From positions 62,001-126,000 of the forward strand of contig JAKOZG010000016.1 in NCBI GenBank assembly GCA_029780115.1: a stretch of DNA of 64,000 nt. Reading direction: 5' to 3'. A program made the position numbers and the translations under genes. This DNA comes from Thermotogota bacterium. GTDB taxonomy: Bacteria; Thermotogota; Thermotogae; Petrotogales; Petrotogaceae. A model generated the notes under the pieces. It was not told the DNA's origin. It was given only the letters and a program-made list of their open reading frames with translations, and ran no database searches. The first letter of the stretch is position 1. Every line of letters starts with the position of its first letter. Of this stretch, positions 18,693-27,161 are shown piece by piece.

Positions 18693-18770
18693 GAGACGTG
18701 CTATACGCGCGTCTCGTTTTTAATTTTCAAATGATGTTAAAACCTTGGAGACGCCCATATAGGGCGTCTC
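18693..18770. repeat. Two GAGACG-type palindromes (family B)
   Basis: Copy 1 at 18693-18715 pairs GAGACG with CGTCTC around an imperfect core. Copy 2 at 18748-18770 is a perfect 9-bp stem GAGACGCCC / GGGCGTCTC around ATATA. Copy 2 is identical to the element at 33766. They lie in the 489-base interval (18474-18962) between the divergent dynamin-like and hydantoinase genes. Confidence 0.85.
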
Positions 18771-18817
18771 TACAAAAACATATTATAAAAACATTCTTTA
18801 TTATACTTTTGTAATTT

Positions 18818-18826
18818 TGGTATAAT
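18818..18826 (+). promoter_or_regulatory. Extended -10 promoter element ahead of the hydantoinase gene
   Basis: TGGTATAAT is an extended -10 box; the -35 region 17 bases upstream is a poor TTATTA. It is the best plus-strand promoter in this interval, about 140 bases ahead of the start codon. Confidence 0.5.
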
Positions 18827-18962
18827 AGATATAGATATAGAAAGATAATTATTTCTGCTTGTTTCTTGGTTTTATATTAAGAAATTTGACCTGCTGGCGA
18901 CTTCGTTTGTTATTCCAAATTCTGCTTTTAACTACAAAACGATAAAGGAGGTTTTTAATTAA

Positions 18963-20642
18963 TTGATTGTTGGTTTAGATATGGGAGGAACTAATATTGA
19001 CGCAGTTTTGATTGATAACGGTAAGATTATAAATAGCGTAAAAAATCCAACTGATAGAAATGATTTATTTCAATCAATATGGACAACATTAACTGAACTT
19101 CTTCAAGATTTTGACACTTCAAAAATCCAACGAATTAACTTAAGTACTACTGTCTGTACTAACGCTATTGTTGAAAACACAACCTCTCCGGTTGGATTGA
19201 TAATTCAATCAGGACCAGGTTTGCCGCATGATTTTTTGGCTTTTGGAGATGAAAATGTTTTTATAAGTGGATACATTGACCATAGAGGAACAGAGGTAGA
19301 ACCTTGGAAAAAAGAAGAAATTGATAATGCTGTTAGATTATTTAGGGAAAAAAACTTAGATTGTTGTGCTGTTGTGACTAAATTTTCGCCTCGTAATCCA
19401 AAACATGAAACAGATATTCGAGATATATTAGAAAAAGAAGGTTTTTCAACAATTACAATGGGACATACAGTTTCTGGAAAACTAAATTTCCCTCGAAGAG
19501 TTGCAACCTCATTCTTAAATTCTGCAGTATTTAAGACTTTTGAAGAATTTTCTTCTAACATTAAAAAATCTTTAGAACAGGAAAACATAAAAGCTCCAGT
19601 ATATATACTAAAAGCAGATGGAGGAACAATGAACATCAAGTCAGCAAAAGAAAAGCCAGTTGAAACAATACTGTCAGGTCCTGCAGCTAGTTGTATGGGA
19701 ATCAACGCATTATTAGAAACAAATCAAGATGCGATATTGTTAGATGTAGGAGGAACTACAACAGATATATTTTTTCTAGCTGATGGAATTCCACTTTTTG
19801 AGCCACTAGGAATAAAAATTGAGAATTACAATACTTTAGTAAGGTCTATATACAGTGTTTCTATTGGTCTTGGTGGAGATAGTAGTATATCTGTAAATGA
19901 TGGTAAGCTAAAAATAGGTCCAAGACGAGAGGGGCCGGCATATAGTTATGGTGGTCCTAAGCCTACACCAACCGATGCTATGATTGTTCTTGGAATTATC
20001 CAAGGAGACAAACAAAAGGCAATAGAAGCGATGGAAACTCTCGGCAAAAAACTTAATTTGTCTTCAGATAAGACTGCAAAACTAGTTCTAGAAACAATGG
20101 CAGAAATGATTAAAGTCAAAGTAGATGAATTATTAACAGAGATAAACTCAAAACCTGTTTATACTATTAAAGAATTACTTTATGGGAAAAAAATCGAGCC
20201 AAAGGTTATAAACATTATTGGAGCGCCTGCAAAGGCTTTAGCTCCAACATTAGAAAAAAAGTTTAATTTGCCATGTTATTATCCAAAAAACTATGCTGTA
20301 GCAAATGCAATAGGGGCAGCTCTTGCAAAACCAACTACCGAGATAAACATGCTTGTAGATACCGCAAAAGGGATAATGACTGTACCAGAACTAGAAATTT
20401 ATCAAAATGTTGATAGAAAGTTCTCATTAGAGTTGGCAAGAAAAAAGGCCATAGAACTACTCAAAGAATCAGCAAGATCCTTAGGGGCAAAAGAAGATGA
20501 AATAGAAGCAGAGATAGTTGAAGAGAGTTGCTTTAATATGGTTCGTGGGTTTTATACAAGCGGTCAGAATATTCGTATTAAAGCACAAATAAAGCCCGGA
20601 CTGATTTACAATTTAAGAGGTGATAATATTGATCAAGGCTAA
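18963..20642 (+). CDS. Hydantoinase/oxoprolinase (HyuA-like) family protein
   Basis: 559 residues, TTG start at 18963 with GGAGG 11 bases upstream. ASKHA-type ATPase architecture: phosphate-1 loop GLDMGGTNIDAVLID at the N-terminus, VTKFSPRNPKHE near 138, a DGGTM motif, SGPAASCMG near 240, and a second phosphate loop LLDVGGTTTDIFF near 260. Family members open hydantoin or 5-oxoproline rings with ATP, or serve as ketone-carboxylase subunits. This protein is shorter than classic HyuA (~690) and no HyuB partner is present. Its 3' end overlaps the next gene by 14 bases, implying coupled translation with the HDAC-like protein. Substrate is unknown. Confidence 0.85.
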   Translation: MIVGLDMGGTNIDAVLIDNGKIINSVKNPTDRNDLFQSIWTTLTELLQDFDTSKIQRINLSTTVCTNAIVENTTSPVGLIIQSGPGLPHDFLAFGDENVFISGYIDHRGTEVEPWKKEEIDNAVRLFREKNLDCCAVVTKFSPRNPKHETDIRDILEKEGFSTITMGHTVSGKLNFPRRVATSFLNSAVFKTFEEFSSNIKKSLEQENIKAPVYILKADGGTMNIKSAKEKPVETILSGPAASCMGINALLETNQDAILLDVGGTTTDIFFLADGIPLFEPLGIKIENYNTLVRSIYSVSIGLGGDSSISVNDGKLKIGPRREGPAYSYGGPKPTPTDAMIVLGIIQGDKQKAIEAMETLGKKLNLSSDKTAKLVLETMAEMIKVKVDELLTEINSKPVYTIKELLYGKKIEPKVINIIGAPAKALAPTLEKKFNLPCYYPKNYAVANAIGAALAKPTTEINMLVDTAKGIMTVPELEIYQNVDRKFSLELARKKAIELLKESARSLGAKEDEIEAEIVEESCFNMVRGFYTSGQNIRIKAQIKPGLIYNLRGDNIDQG

Positions 20643-21936
20643 AAACAAACTAGGACTTGTCTTTTTTCCTGCATTTGACTGGGCAATAAGTCCGACTCAT
20701 CCAGAAAGAGAAGAAAGGTTATTGTATACTCAAGATCAAATATTTGAAGAAGGAATTCAAGATATAGAAGGTATAACCTTTTATAACCCTATAGTTGCAG
20801 AAGAAAAAGATGTTCAAAGAGTACATTTTTGTGTTCCAAACGTTAAATCAAGAGTTACTCAATCACATTTAATATCTGCAGGAGGGGCAATAGTTTCTTT
20901 AAAAAAAGTTTTAGAAAAAGAGGTTGATAAATCTTTTGCACTTGTTCGTCCTCCAGGACATCACGCCCAGAGAGTCGTTTATGGAGATAGAGGATTTTGT
21001 ATAATAAACATCGAGGCAGTAATGCTTGAAAGAATCAGACAAGAATTTGGCAACTTAAGAGTAGCTATTGTCGATACGGACTGTCACCATGGAGACGGAA
21101 CTCAAGACATTTATTGGAACGATAAAGACACACTTTTTATTTCATTTCACCAGGACGGTAGAACTTTGTTCCCGGGTACTGGATTTGTTGATGAGTTTGG
21201 TGGTCCTGGAGCTTATGGGTATAATATAAACATTCCTTTGCCTCCAGGAACAGGTGAAGAAGGCTTTTTATACGTTCTTGAAAATGTTGTTATGCCAATT
21301 TTAGAGGAGTATAAGCCTGATATAATAGTTAATTCTGCTGGACAAGATAATCACTATACTGATCCCATAACAAACATGAATTTTACAGCACAAGGATACG
21401 CAAAACTCAATGATAGGTTAAATCCAGATATTGCAGTGCTTGAAGGCGGTTATTCTATAGAAGGTGCACTTCCGTACATCAACCTAGGAATTATTTTAGC
21501 GATGGCAGGTATTGATTATTCCAACGTTAGAGAACCAGATTATGATGCACACGAATTAAAACAACCTGACAAGATTACAAGCTATATTAAAGATCTTTCT
21601 GAATTAGTTTATCAGAGATGGAAAAATAAAGAAGATCTTTGGTTAAACGACTTTAAAGGTATGGAAAAGGTTGAAAGAACCAGAAGAATATATTATGACA
21701 CAGATGGCATACTAGAGCAGCAAACACAAACATTCAAAATATGTAAGAAATGTTCTGGAGTTAATACGATTAGATCTAGAAGCGATACGGGTTACAATGT
21801 TTTTGCAATTACCATACCAAGGGATGCTTGTTCAGATTGTATCGACGAAGGCTATAAAATGTATAAAAATGCTTCAAACGAGTTCACAAATGTTTATTTA
21901 CAAGATAGAGTGAATGATGAATATTTAGCAAAATAA
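20629..21936 (+). CDS. Histone deacetylase/acetylpolyamine amidohydrolase-family protein with Cys-rich C-terminus
   Basis: 435 residues from a TTG at 20629, chosen because AAGAGG ends 8 bases before it; a GTG at 20620 overlaps that ribosome site. Zinc-hydrolase motifs are intact: RPPGHH at about 107-112, VDTDCHHGDGTQD at 148-160, SFHQDGR, SAGQDNHYTDP at 236-246, and GGYSIEGALPY. Members remove acetyl or other acyl groups from amines. After the catalytic domain there is a roughly 130-residue extension carrying two Cys pairs (CKKC and CSDC), a possible zinc site. It overlaps the hydantoinase-like gene, suggesting the two act on one substrate. Confidence 0.88.
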   Translation: MIKAKNKLGLVFFPAFDWAISPTHPEREERLLYTQDQIFEEGIQDIEGITFYNPIVAEEKDVQRVHFCVPNVKSRVTQSHLISAGGAIVSLKKVLEKEVDKSFALVRPPGHHAQRVVYGDRGFCIINIEAVMLERIRQEFGNLRVAIVDTDCHHGDGTQDIYWNDKDTLFISFHQDGRTLFPGTGFVDEFGGPGAYGYNINIPLPPGTGEEGFLYVLENVVMPILEEYKPDIIVNSAGQDNHYTDPITNMNFTAQGYAKLNDRLNPDIAVLEGGYSIEGALPYINLGIILAMAGIDYSNVREPDYDAHELKQPDKITSYIKDLSELVYQRWKNKEDLWLNDFKGMEKVERTRRIYYDTDGILEQQTQTFKICKKCSGVNTIRSRSDTGYNVFAITIPRDACSDCIDEGYKMYKNASNEFTNVYLQDRVNDEYLAK

Positions 21937-21942
21937 AAAGAT

Positions 21943-21976
21943 AAAACGGGAGAAAACCGAATCTCCCGTTTTTTAT
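21943..21976. terminator. Bidirectional intrinsic terminator
   Basis: AAAACGGGAGA pairs with TCTCCCGTTTT around a ten-base loop. T-runs on both strands let it serve the convergent HDAC-like and MATE genes. Confidence 0.93.
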
Positions 21977-21985
21977 TTATATTTT

Positions 21986-23359
21986 TTAGCATTCTTCATA
22001 AGCCTCATTCAAGGAGCTTTTAGGGAAACTCCTTAAAACTATAGCAAGCCAAATAAATAAAATAACACCTTTTAAAATACTGCTAATACAAATGCTCCAC
22101 CAAACTCCGTTTAATCCCAAAACAGTAGAAGATAATATTAACGCTCCAGGAATACGCAAGGCATTAAGTATTATTCCAACAAGTGATGGTGGAAGTGTCT
22201 TGCCTAAACCGTTGAAAGCTCCTTGAGTAGCTATTTCCACAACCATAAAGAATTGTGAAAGACTCAGAATTTTTAGATAGTTAATGCCGATATCGATTGT
22301 TTCTTTCTCATGGGGAATAAATATTTTTATTATTGGCTCTGGAACAAAGAAGAACAACAAAGTTGCAGTGATTCCAATGATTCCAACGATCATTAATCCT
22401 TTCTTGTATCCCTCTCTTATTCTATCCCATTTACCTGCCCCATAATTCTGACCTACAAAAGTAGAAATAGCAGTTGAAAAACCTCCTGCTGTCATCCAAG
22501 AAATGGATTCGATTTGAGATCCGACGTTTTGTACAGCTACAGCTCGGTAACCCCATTGCGCAATTATCCTAGTTAAATACATTGAGATAGAGGCAAATAT
22601 TATGTTTTGTATTGAAACAGGGAGACCTAATTTTATTATACTTTTTAAGTATTCTTTTTCTGGTAGCTTAAATATATTTAACCCACTAAAAAGAGAAGAA
22701 AGTTTTCTGCACTCAAAAATAAACAAAATCGTAACAGTAGCTTGCGCGATCACAGTTGCCCATGCAGCCCCTTTAATACCCATGTATGGGAAAGGTCCTA
22801 TTCCCAAAATCATTAACGGGTCAAGAATCATATTTATAATCAAACCAATTACATTAACTTTGAAAGGTGTTACGCTGTCTCCTACACCGTTGAAAACACC
22901 GGATAAAACAGGATTCATAAAATAAAAAATTAATCCAATAGAAATGATAACTAAATAATCAAGAGCCATTTGAACAACTTCTTGATCATCTATTCTAAAA
23001 AAGCCTATCATACTATTTCTGAATATTATTAAAATAGCAGTATACACTAAGGCAATAATAATATCCAATTGAATCGAATGACGAACGTATTCTCTTGCAG
23101 CGTGGATATCATCTTTTCCTAGCGACTGAGCAACTCCAACCTCTACTGCTATCTTAGACAAAATAAAAAGAGCCGAACCAATCCAAGTAAAAAATCCAAC
23201 TGTGCCCGAAGCAGCGACTGCGTTACTTCCTATTCTTCCTAACCAAATCATGTCCATCATTGTATAAGTCATTTGTACAAACGAAGTAGCCATTATTGGT
23301 AAGGCTAATTTTACCAATGCTTTTGTTATAGGACCGTTGGTTAGATAATTGTTCTTCAT
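21986..23359 (-). CDS. MATE family efflux transporter
   Basis: 457 residues from ATG 23359; an ATG at 23365 lies directly on the GGAGG. The sequence has about 12 hydrophobic segments in two halves, with the family's opening PITKALVKLALPIMATSFVQMTYTMMDMIWLGRIGS split by loops. The second half repeats the pattern from ILKLGLPVSIQNIIF onward. MATE proteins export drugs, metabolites or lipids using Na+ or H+ gradients; the substrate cannot be told. Single gene, sharing the terminator at 21943-21976 with the convergent HDAC gene. Confidence 0.92.
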   Translation of the reverse strand: MKNNYLTNGPITKALVKLALPIMATSFVQMTYTMMDMIWLGRIGSNAVAASGTVGFFTWIGSALFILSKIAVEVGVAQSLGKDDIHAAREYVRHSIQLDIIIALVYTAILIIFRNSMIGFFRIDDQEVVQMALDYLVIISIGLIFYFMNPVLSGVFNGVGDSVTPFKVNVIGLIINMILDPLMILGIGPFPYMGIKGAAWATVIAQATVTILFIFECRKLSSLFSGLNIFKLPEKEYLKSIIKLGLPVSIQNIIFASISMYLTRIIAQWGYRAVAVQNVGSQIESISWMTAGGFSTAISTFVGQNYGAGKWDRIREGYKKGLMIVGIIGITATLLFFFVPEPIIKIFIPHEKETIDIGINYLKILSLSQFFMVVEIATQGAFNGLGKTLPPSLVGIILNALRIPGALILSSTVLGLNGVWWSICISSILKGVILFIWLAIVLRSFPKSSLNEAYEEC

Positions 23360-23553
23360 AGACATCCCTCCCTTCTTCGACTAGTTTTTTGACAGAAAAT
23401 AATAAAAAATATAATAAGGCTTGCTATACCTAAATATTAATAATAAGAAATTTTTAGGATTGCTTACTGCTGAGCGGCAAAATTGGTAAGAAAAAAATAG
23501 AGGTTTAATTATTACCCCTTCGACCCTTTATATGGTAAATTAAATCTAAAAAG

Positions 23554-23583
23554 GTAGAGAAGCGAAATTTTACGCATCTCTAC
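23554..23583. repeat. GTAGAGA-type palindrome (divergent family B copy)
   Basis: GTAGAGAAGCG pairs with CGCATCTCTAC (one mismatch) around an AT core. The outer arms match the GAGAC...GTCTCTAC palindromes at 18748, 33766, 34948 and 35506, but the core differs. Confidence 0.6.
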
Positions 23584-23699
23584 TAAAACTCTAAAAATAT
23601 AAACAAAGAAAACAATTTCCCAACAGTATTATTTTAATAGATAAATATTGATTTTTATTTACCACTTTAAAAAAATTATGTAATTTTATTTATCTAATG

Positions 23700-23808
23700 T
23701 GTCTTAAAAATTCAGACAGGTGTATTAAATTTTAAGACAGAACTGTATGAAAAATTCATACAGAATCGTATCAATTTTTGACACGAACCTGTATGAAAAA
23801 ATAGGACA
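23700..23808. repeat. Iteron-like array: five 19-bp palindromic units on a 23-bp period
   Basis: Units start at 23700, 23721, 23744, 23767 and 23790 (spacings 21, 23, 23, 23). The best is TGTATGAAAAATTCATACA at 23744-23762, a perfect dyad; the others are TGTCTTAAAAATTCAGACA, TGTATTAAATTTTAAGACA, CGTATCAATTTTTGACACG and TGTATGAAAAAATAGGACA. Linkers are GG or GAAC/GAAT. The array lies between the polC stop and the MATE start, with a roughly 100-base nearly pure A/T tract on its right side. A binding-site array for a dimeric protein is the simplest reading. Confidence 0.75.
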
Positions 23809-23934
23809 TTATATAATACTATATAATAATACTAAATATATTATTTCAAAAAATATACTTTTAAATAAAAATTCACAAAAACTTAAATTAATTTGCGGAT
23901 ATTACTTATGGGAGACGAAAAATATTTTGAATTT

Positions 23935-26817
23935 TTATATAATTTTTTGTTGTTGTCTTTGCCTAATTATTTTATTTGCCTTTTTATTTCCTATATTTTT
24001 TATTTTTGTTAGTGGGATTCTGAGGCAGTCACCTTCTATTTTGAACACATGAGTGTCACTTTTATCTAAGTCTGGTCTTAGAAAATCGTATCCTCTTTTT
24101 CTCATTTCATATGCTGTTTTAAGGGTTGAATAGACGTTAGATTGTTCATAGTTATGCTGGAATTCATTTTTTGAAAGTATTTTTATTAATTTAAGAGTTA
24201 ACTCTTCGCTCATTACAATACCTATATCGAAACATTTTGCCCTAACGGTAAAATAAACACTGTAAAACTCTAGGGGATAATATAGCTTGTAGTACGCTAT
24301 TTTATAAGCCATGATCATGTAGGCAACGGCGTGAGCCTTTGGAAAGAGATAATGTATCTTTCTGAGAGAATCAAGATACCATTCTGGCGCATTAGAATCT
24401 TTAATCGCACTGATTTCTTCATCAGTTAAATCTTTGCCTTTTCTCACTTTTTCCATTATTCGAAACGATAATTTAGAATCGACCCCATAATATTCGAGCA
24501 TGATTAAGATATCATCTCGACAACTGACGATTTGATTAATATCAGCCGTATTTTTTAAAACAATTTCACGAGCATTGTTAAACCATATGTTGGTTCCATG
24601 GGCTAATGAGTTTGTCCTGCATAGATCGTAAAAGGTCTTTGGCCTAGTTTCAATAAGCATCTTGTGAGAAAATGGTGTCCAAACTTCAGGCACACCCAAA
24701 GTTCCGATTTCAGTTTCTATCTCAGAAAGATCTACTCCCAACTCCTTTGTCGAAGAAAAAAGCGAAAGTACCCGCTCATCATCCATAGGTATATCGTTAT
24801 AATCAAAGCCGGTTAAATCTTTCAACATTTTCAAAAAAGTTGGCCCATCATGGGATAAAACATCGATCTTTAGTAAATCATTTTCTAATGCCTTAAAGTC
24901 ATAATGTGTTGTAATAATACCTATTTCTGGAGAGTTGGCAGAGTATTGGTAAGGAGTAAAATCGTGAACATCGTATTCTCTTGGAATGATGATCATCGCA
25001 GATGGATGTTGACCTGTATTTAGCTTAGTTCCTTTTATCTTTTCTGATATATAGACAGAATGAGCATAGTTCACATTTCTAACTTCTTTGTTTTTGTAGT
25101 ACTTATTAACCATTTTCATTGCATTGTATCTTGAAATCGTACTTATAGTCCCTGCTTTGTAACAGTAATCCCTTCCAAATCTTTTTTCTAGATATCGTTG
25201 TATATCGTTAAAAATATCTGCAGAAAAGTTCACATCTATATCAGGTATCTTTTCTCCTGAGTATCCCATAAACACTTCAAATCTTATGTTATGGCCATCA
25301 GAGGATAGAATCTTACCACATCTTGGGCAAGACTTTTTTTCTAGGTCAAAGCCACATAAATTTAGGTTTTCACTGAATTCAACGTATCCACAATGTTTAC
25401 AAAAATAATGGGGAGCAAGAGGATTAACTTCTGTTATGCCTAAAAGAAACGCTATCAAAGAAGACCCAACTGATCCACGAGAACCTATTGGGTATCCAAA
25501 TCTTAGAGATTCTTTAACCATCTCAGTTGATATCAGAAATATTACTGCATATCCATTGTTGATTATATTATTTAGTTCTTTTTCCATTCTTTCAATAATT
25601 TGGGGGTGAAGCTCTTTTCCGTATATCTTTCTTGCATTTTCGTAAGCATATTTTCGTAAATTTTCATCAGCAGACTCGAATTTAGGTACCTTTAACTTAA
25701 GATCAAATGGAACTACTTCTTCTATACTTTCTGCAATTTTGCTAGTGTTTTTTACTGTTATTTCTTTTGCAATTCCTATCTTTTTGAATATCTTATACGC
25801 TTCGTCGTACATCTCTTGGGTGTTTCTGAAATAGTTGACGTTATTTGTTTGCTTTCTTGGTTTACTTTTGGTTGAAGTTCCGAGTATCATAACGTTTAGA
25901 TAATCTTGTTCTCCTTTTCTTAGATAACGAACATCGCCAGACATAACAACGATCTTATTCAATTTTTTTGAGAGATTGTAAATAGTTTTGGAGTAATCAA
26001 TTAATTTTGAAGTTTCTATATTTGAATCTATATAACAGTCTAAGGGAAAGAGTTCTATGTAGTCATAGAAAGAGATTAACTCAGATAATCTATCTTCTGA
26101 CGAACCTTTTAGATAATAATACAGTAAAAAACTATCCAGTGAAGAACCTAATAACAAACCATCTCTGTGTTTTATGAGGTCGGTTAAGGTTATGACTGCT
26201 TTTTTGTTTACAACGTTCATGTGGGATATAGTTATTATTTTATATAGATTTTTTAGGCCTTTTTGATTTTTTACGAGTACGTTCACATTTTTCATGATAC
26301 CTTTTGACTCATCAAAAACGTTTAATTCGCAACCAAATATTGGTTTTATATTTTTTTGTTTAGCATATTGATAAAAGGCCGGGATTATATGCACATTTTC
26401 GTTATCAGTAATAGCTACAGCACGATGACCATAACTTGTAGCAGTATCTACAAGTTCTTTCATATCCAAAATTGAGCTTTTTGAACTCATCTTTGAGTGA
26501 GCATGCAGTTCAACCCTTTTATTTACCGCTAAATCACAGGTTTCAATCGGGACAGCTTTTTTTACTTGGAATACGTTGATATAATAAGAGTTCATAACCG
26601 CATCATATCCTAAAATACCTTCGAAGCGAAACCATTTGCCTTTTTTAATTTTATCCTGAGTTTGGCATAAGAAAGAACATTCATAATCTGATATATACAC
26701 GTAAAACGAATCTTTATTCTCTTCAACACGAAAAACCTTTCCTTTAACGCTAATTTCCTTATTTACAAAGTTAATTTCATTTCCTACCAACTTTGAAAGT
26801 TTTTCAAAAAAGTACAT
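23935..26817 (-). CDS. polC: PolC-type DNA polymerase III alpha subunit lacking the exonuclease insert
   Basis: 960 residues against ~1,370-1,440 for usual PolC. It opens directly in the OB domain, then the PHP domain (ELHAHSKMSS near residue 120). The PHP halves run on without the DnaQ-type insert; the DVETTG exonuclease motif is absent. The rest is PolC-like: four-Cys zinc motif (CKHCG... CPRCG), catalytic PDIDVNFS, RFGRDYCYKAGTIST, and LLKIDVLSHDGPT with the third Asp. The C-terminus stops just after the helix-hairpin-helix IKNIGNKKANKII, tens of residues early. Bacterial PolC is the replicative polymerase. The ATG follows AGGGGGAATTTT. Confidence 0.93.
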   Translation of the reverse strand: MYFFEKLSKLVGNEINFVNKEISVKGKVFRVEENKDSFYVYISDYECSFLCQTQDKIKKGKWFRFEGILGYDAVMNSYYINVFQVKKAVPIETCDLAVNKRVELHAHSKMSSKSSILDMKELVDTATSYGHRAVAITDNENVHIIPAFYQYAKQKNIKPIFGCELNVFDESKGIMKNVNVLVKNQKGLKNLYKIITISHMNVVNKKAVITLTDLIKHRDGLLLGSSLDSFLLYYYLKGSSEDRLSELISFYDYIELFPLDCYIDSNIETSKLIDYSKTIYNLSKKLNKIVVMSGDVRYLRKGEQDYLNVMILGTSTKSKPRKQTNNVNYFRNTQEMYDEAYKIFKKIGIAKEITVKNTSKIAESIEEVVPFDLKLKVPKFESADENLRKYAYENARKIYGKELHPQIIERMEKELNNIINNGYAVIFLISTEMVKESLRFGYPIGSRGSVGSSLIAFLLGITEVNPLAPHYFCKHCGYVEFSENLNLCGFDLEKKSCPRCGKILSSDGHNIRFEVFMGYSGEKIPDIDVNFSADIFNDIQRYLEKRFGRDYCYKAGTISTISRYNAMKMVNKYYKNKEVRNVNYAHSVYISEKIKGTKLNTGQHPSAMIIIPREYDVHDFTPYQYSANSPEIGIITTHYDFKALENDLLKIDVLSHDGPTFLKMLKDLTGFDYNDIPMDDERVLSLFSSTKELGVDLSEIETEIGTLGVPEVWTPFSHKMLIETRPKTFYDLCRTNSLAHGTNIWFNNAREIVLKNTADINQIVSCRDDILIMLEYYGVDSKLSFRIMEKVRKGKDLTDEEISAIKDSNAPEWYLDSLRKIHYLFPKAHAVAYMIMAYKIAYYKLYYPLEFYSVYFTVRAKCFDIGIVMSEELTLKLIKILSKNEFQHNYEQSNVYSTLKTAYEMRKRGYDFLRPDLDKSDTHVFKIEGDCLRIPLTKIKNIGNKKANKIIRQRQQQKII

Positions 26818-26831
26818 AAAATTCCCCCTTT

Positions 26832-26849
26832 GTTATACGTGTGTATAAC
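26832..26849. promoter_or_regulatory. Operator-like palindrome at the polC promoter
   Basis: GTTATAC and GTATAAC form a perfect 7-bp inverted repeat around four bases. It begins right after the polC -10 box on the minus strand, covering the likely transcription start, so a bound repressor would block initiation. The regulator is unknown. Confidence 0.5.
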
Positions 26850-26878
26850 ATTATACAGAAATTTACTTAAAAAGTCTA
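26850..26878 (-). promoter_or_regulatory. polC promoter
   Basis: On the minus strand TAGACT (26878-26873), 17 bases, then a perfect TATAAT (26855-26850), 32 bases before the ATG at 26817. Confidence 0.72.
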
Positions 26879-27063
26879 GCAGTTTTTTAAAATTTTACAC
26901 AAGAATATTTTTAAAGACTTATGTTTTTTCAAATCTTCTTTGAATCAACCGGGAAAATATAGTAAAATATATTCGAACGAATAAATTTTGATCGTTCCTT
27001 AAAATTTTGTAAAATCTACCTAAATGGGCTTCTAAATCAAGAATACACACAGTTTGCGTATAA

Positions 27064-27127
27064 AAATTGGATTAATAACAGGTTACAGGGCGGTAGCCCT
27101 CCTTTTTTCTCTTTAAGTGCCTTTGGC
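27064..27127 (+). repeat. Degenerate single copy of repeat family A
   Basis: ACAGGGCGGTAGCCCTCC followed by TTTTTT matches the GGGCGGAGCCCTC core of the 90-bp units at 3278. The GGTACAAGTACC half is not recognisable. The hairpin plus T-run could act as a terminator or attenuator just ahead of the YhaO-like gene. The rest of the 344-base gap 26818-27161 holds the polC promoter and otherwise nothing I recognise. Confidence 0.55.
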
Positions 27128-27161
27128 TATTATCTTAGTTATTAAGGGGTGAGTTATTGGA

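Noticed and set aside
19205-19705. Minus-strand 166-codon frame inside the hydantoinase-like gene
   Set aside because: Antisense shadow of a well-supported gene; no ribosome site and low-complexity Ser-rich product.
23386-23412. TTGACA followed by TATAAT on the plus strand
   Set aside because: Spacing is only 15 bases and no plus-strand gene follows.
23600-23930. Chromosomal origin (oriC) based on the iteron-like array and AT tract
   Set aside because: No TTATCCACA-type or Thermotoga-type DnaA boxes and no dnaA or dnaN nearby. Kept only as an unexplained site array.
23750-23934. Possible frameshift hiding the missing C-terminus of PolC
   Set aside because: I read the other frames past the stop; they give short Lys/Asn-rich peptides without PolC-like sequence, so a real early end is more likely.
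23747-24052. Plus-strand 101-codon frame
   Set aside because: It overlaps the polC 3' end, begins inside the palindrome array, has no ribosome site, and its hydrophobic part is the antisense of an AT-rich coding end.
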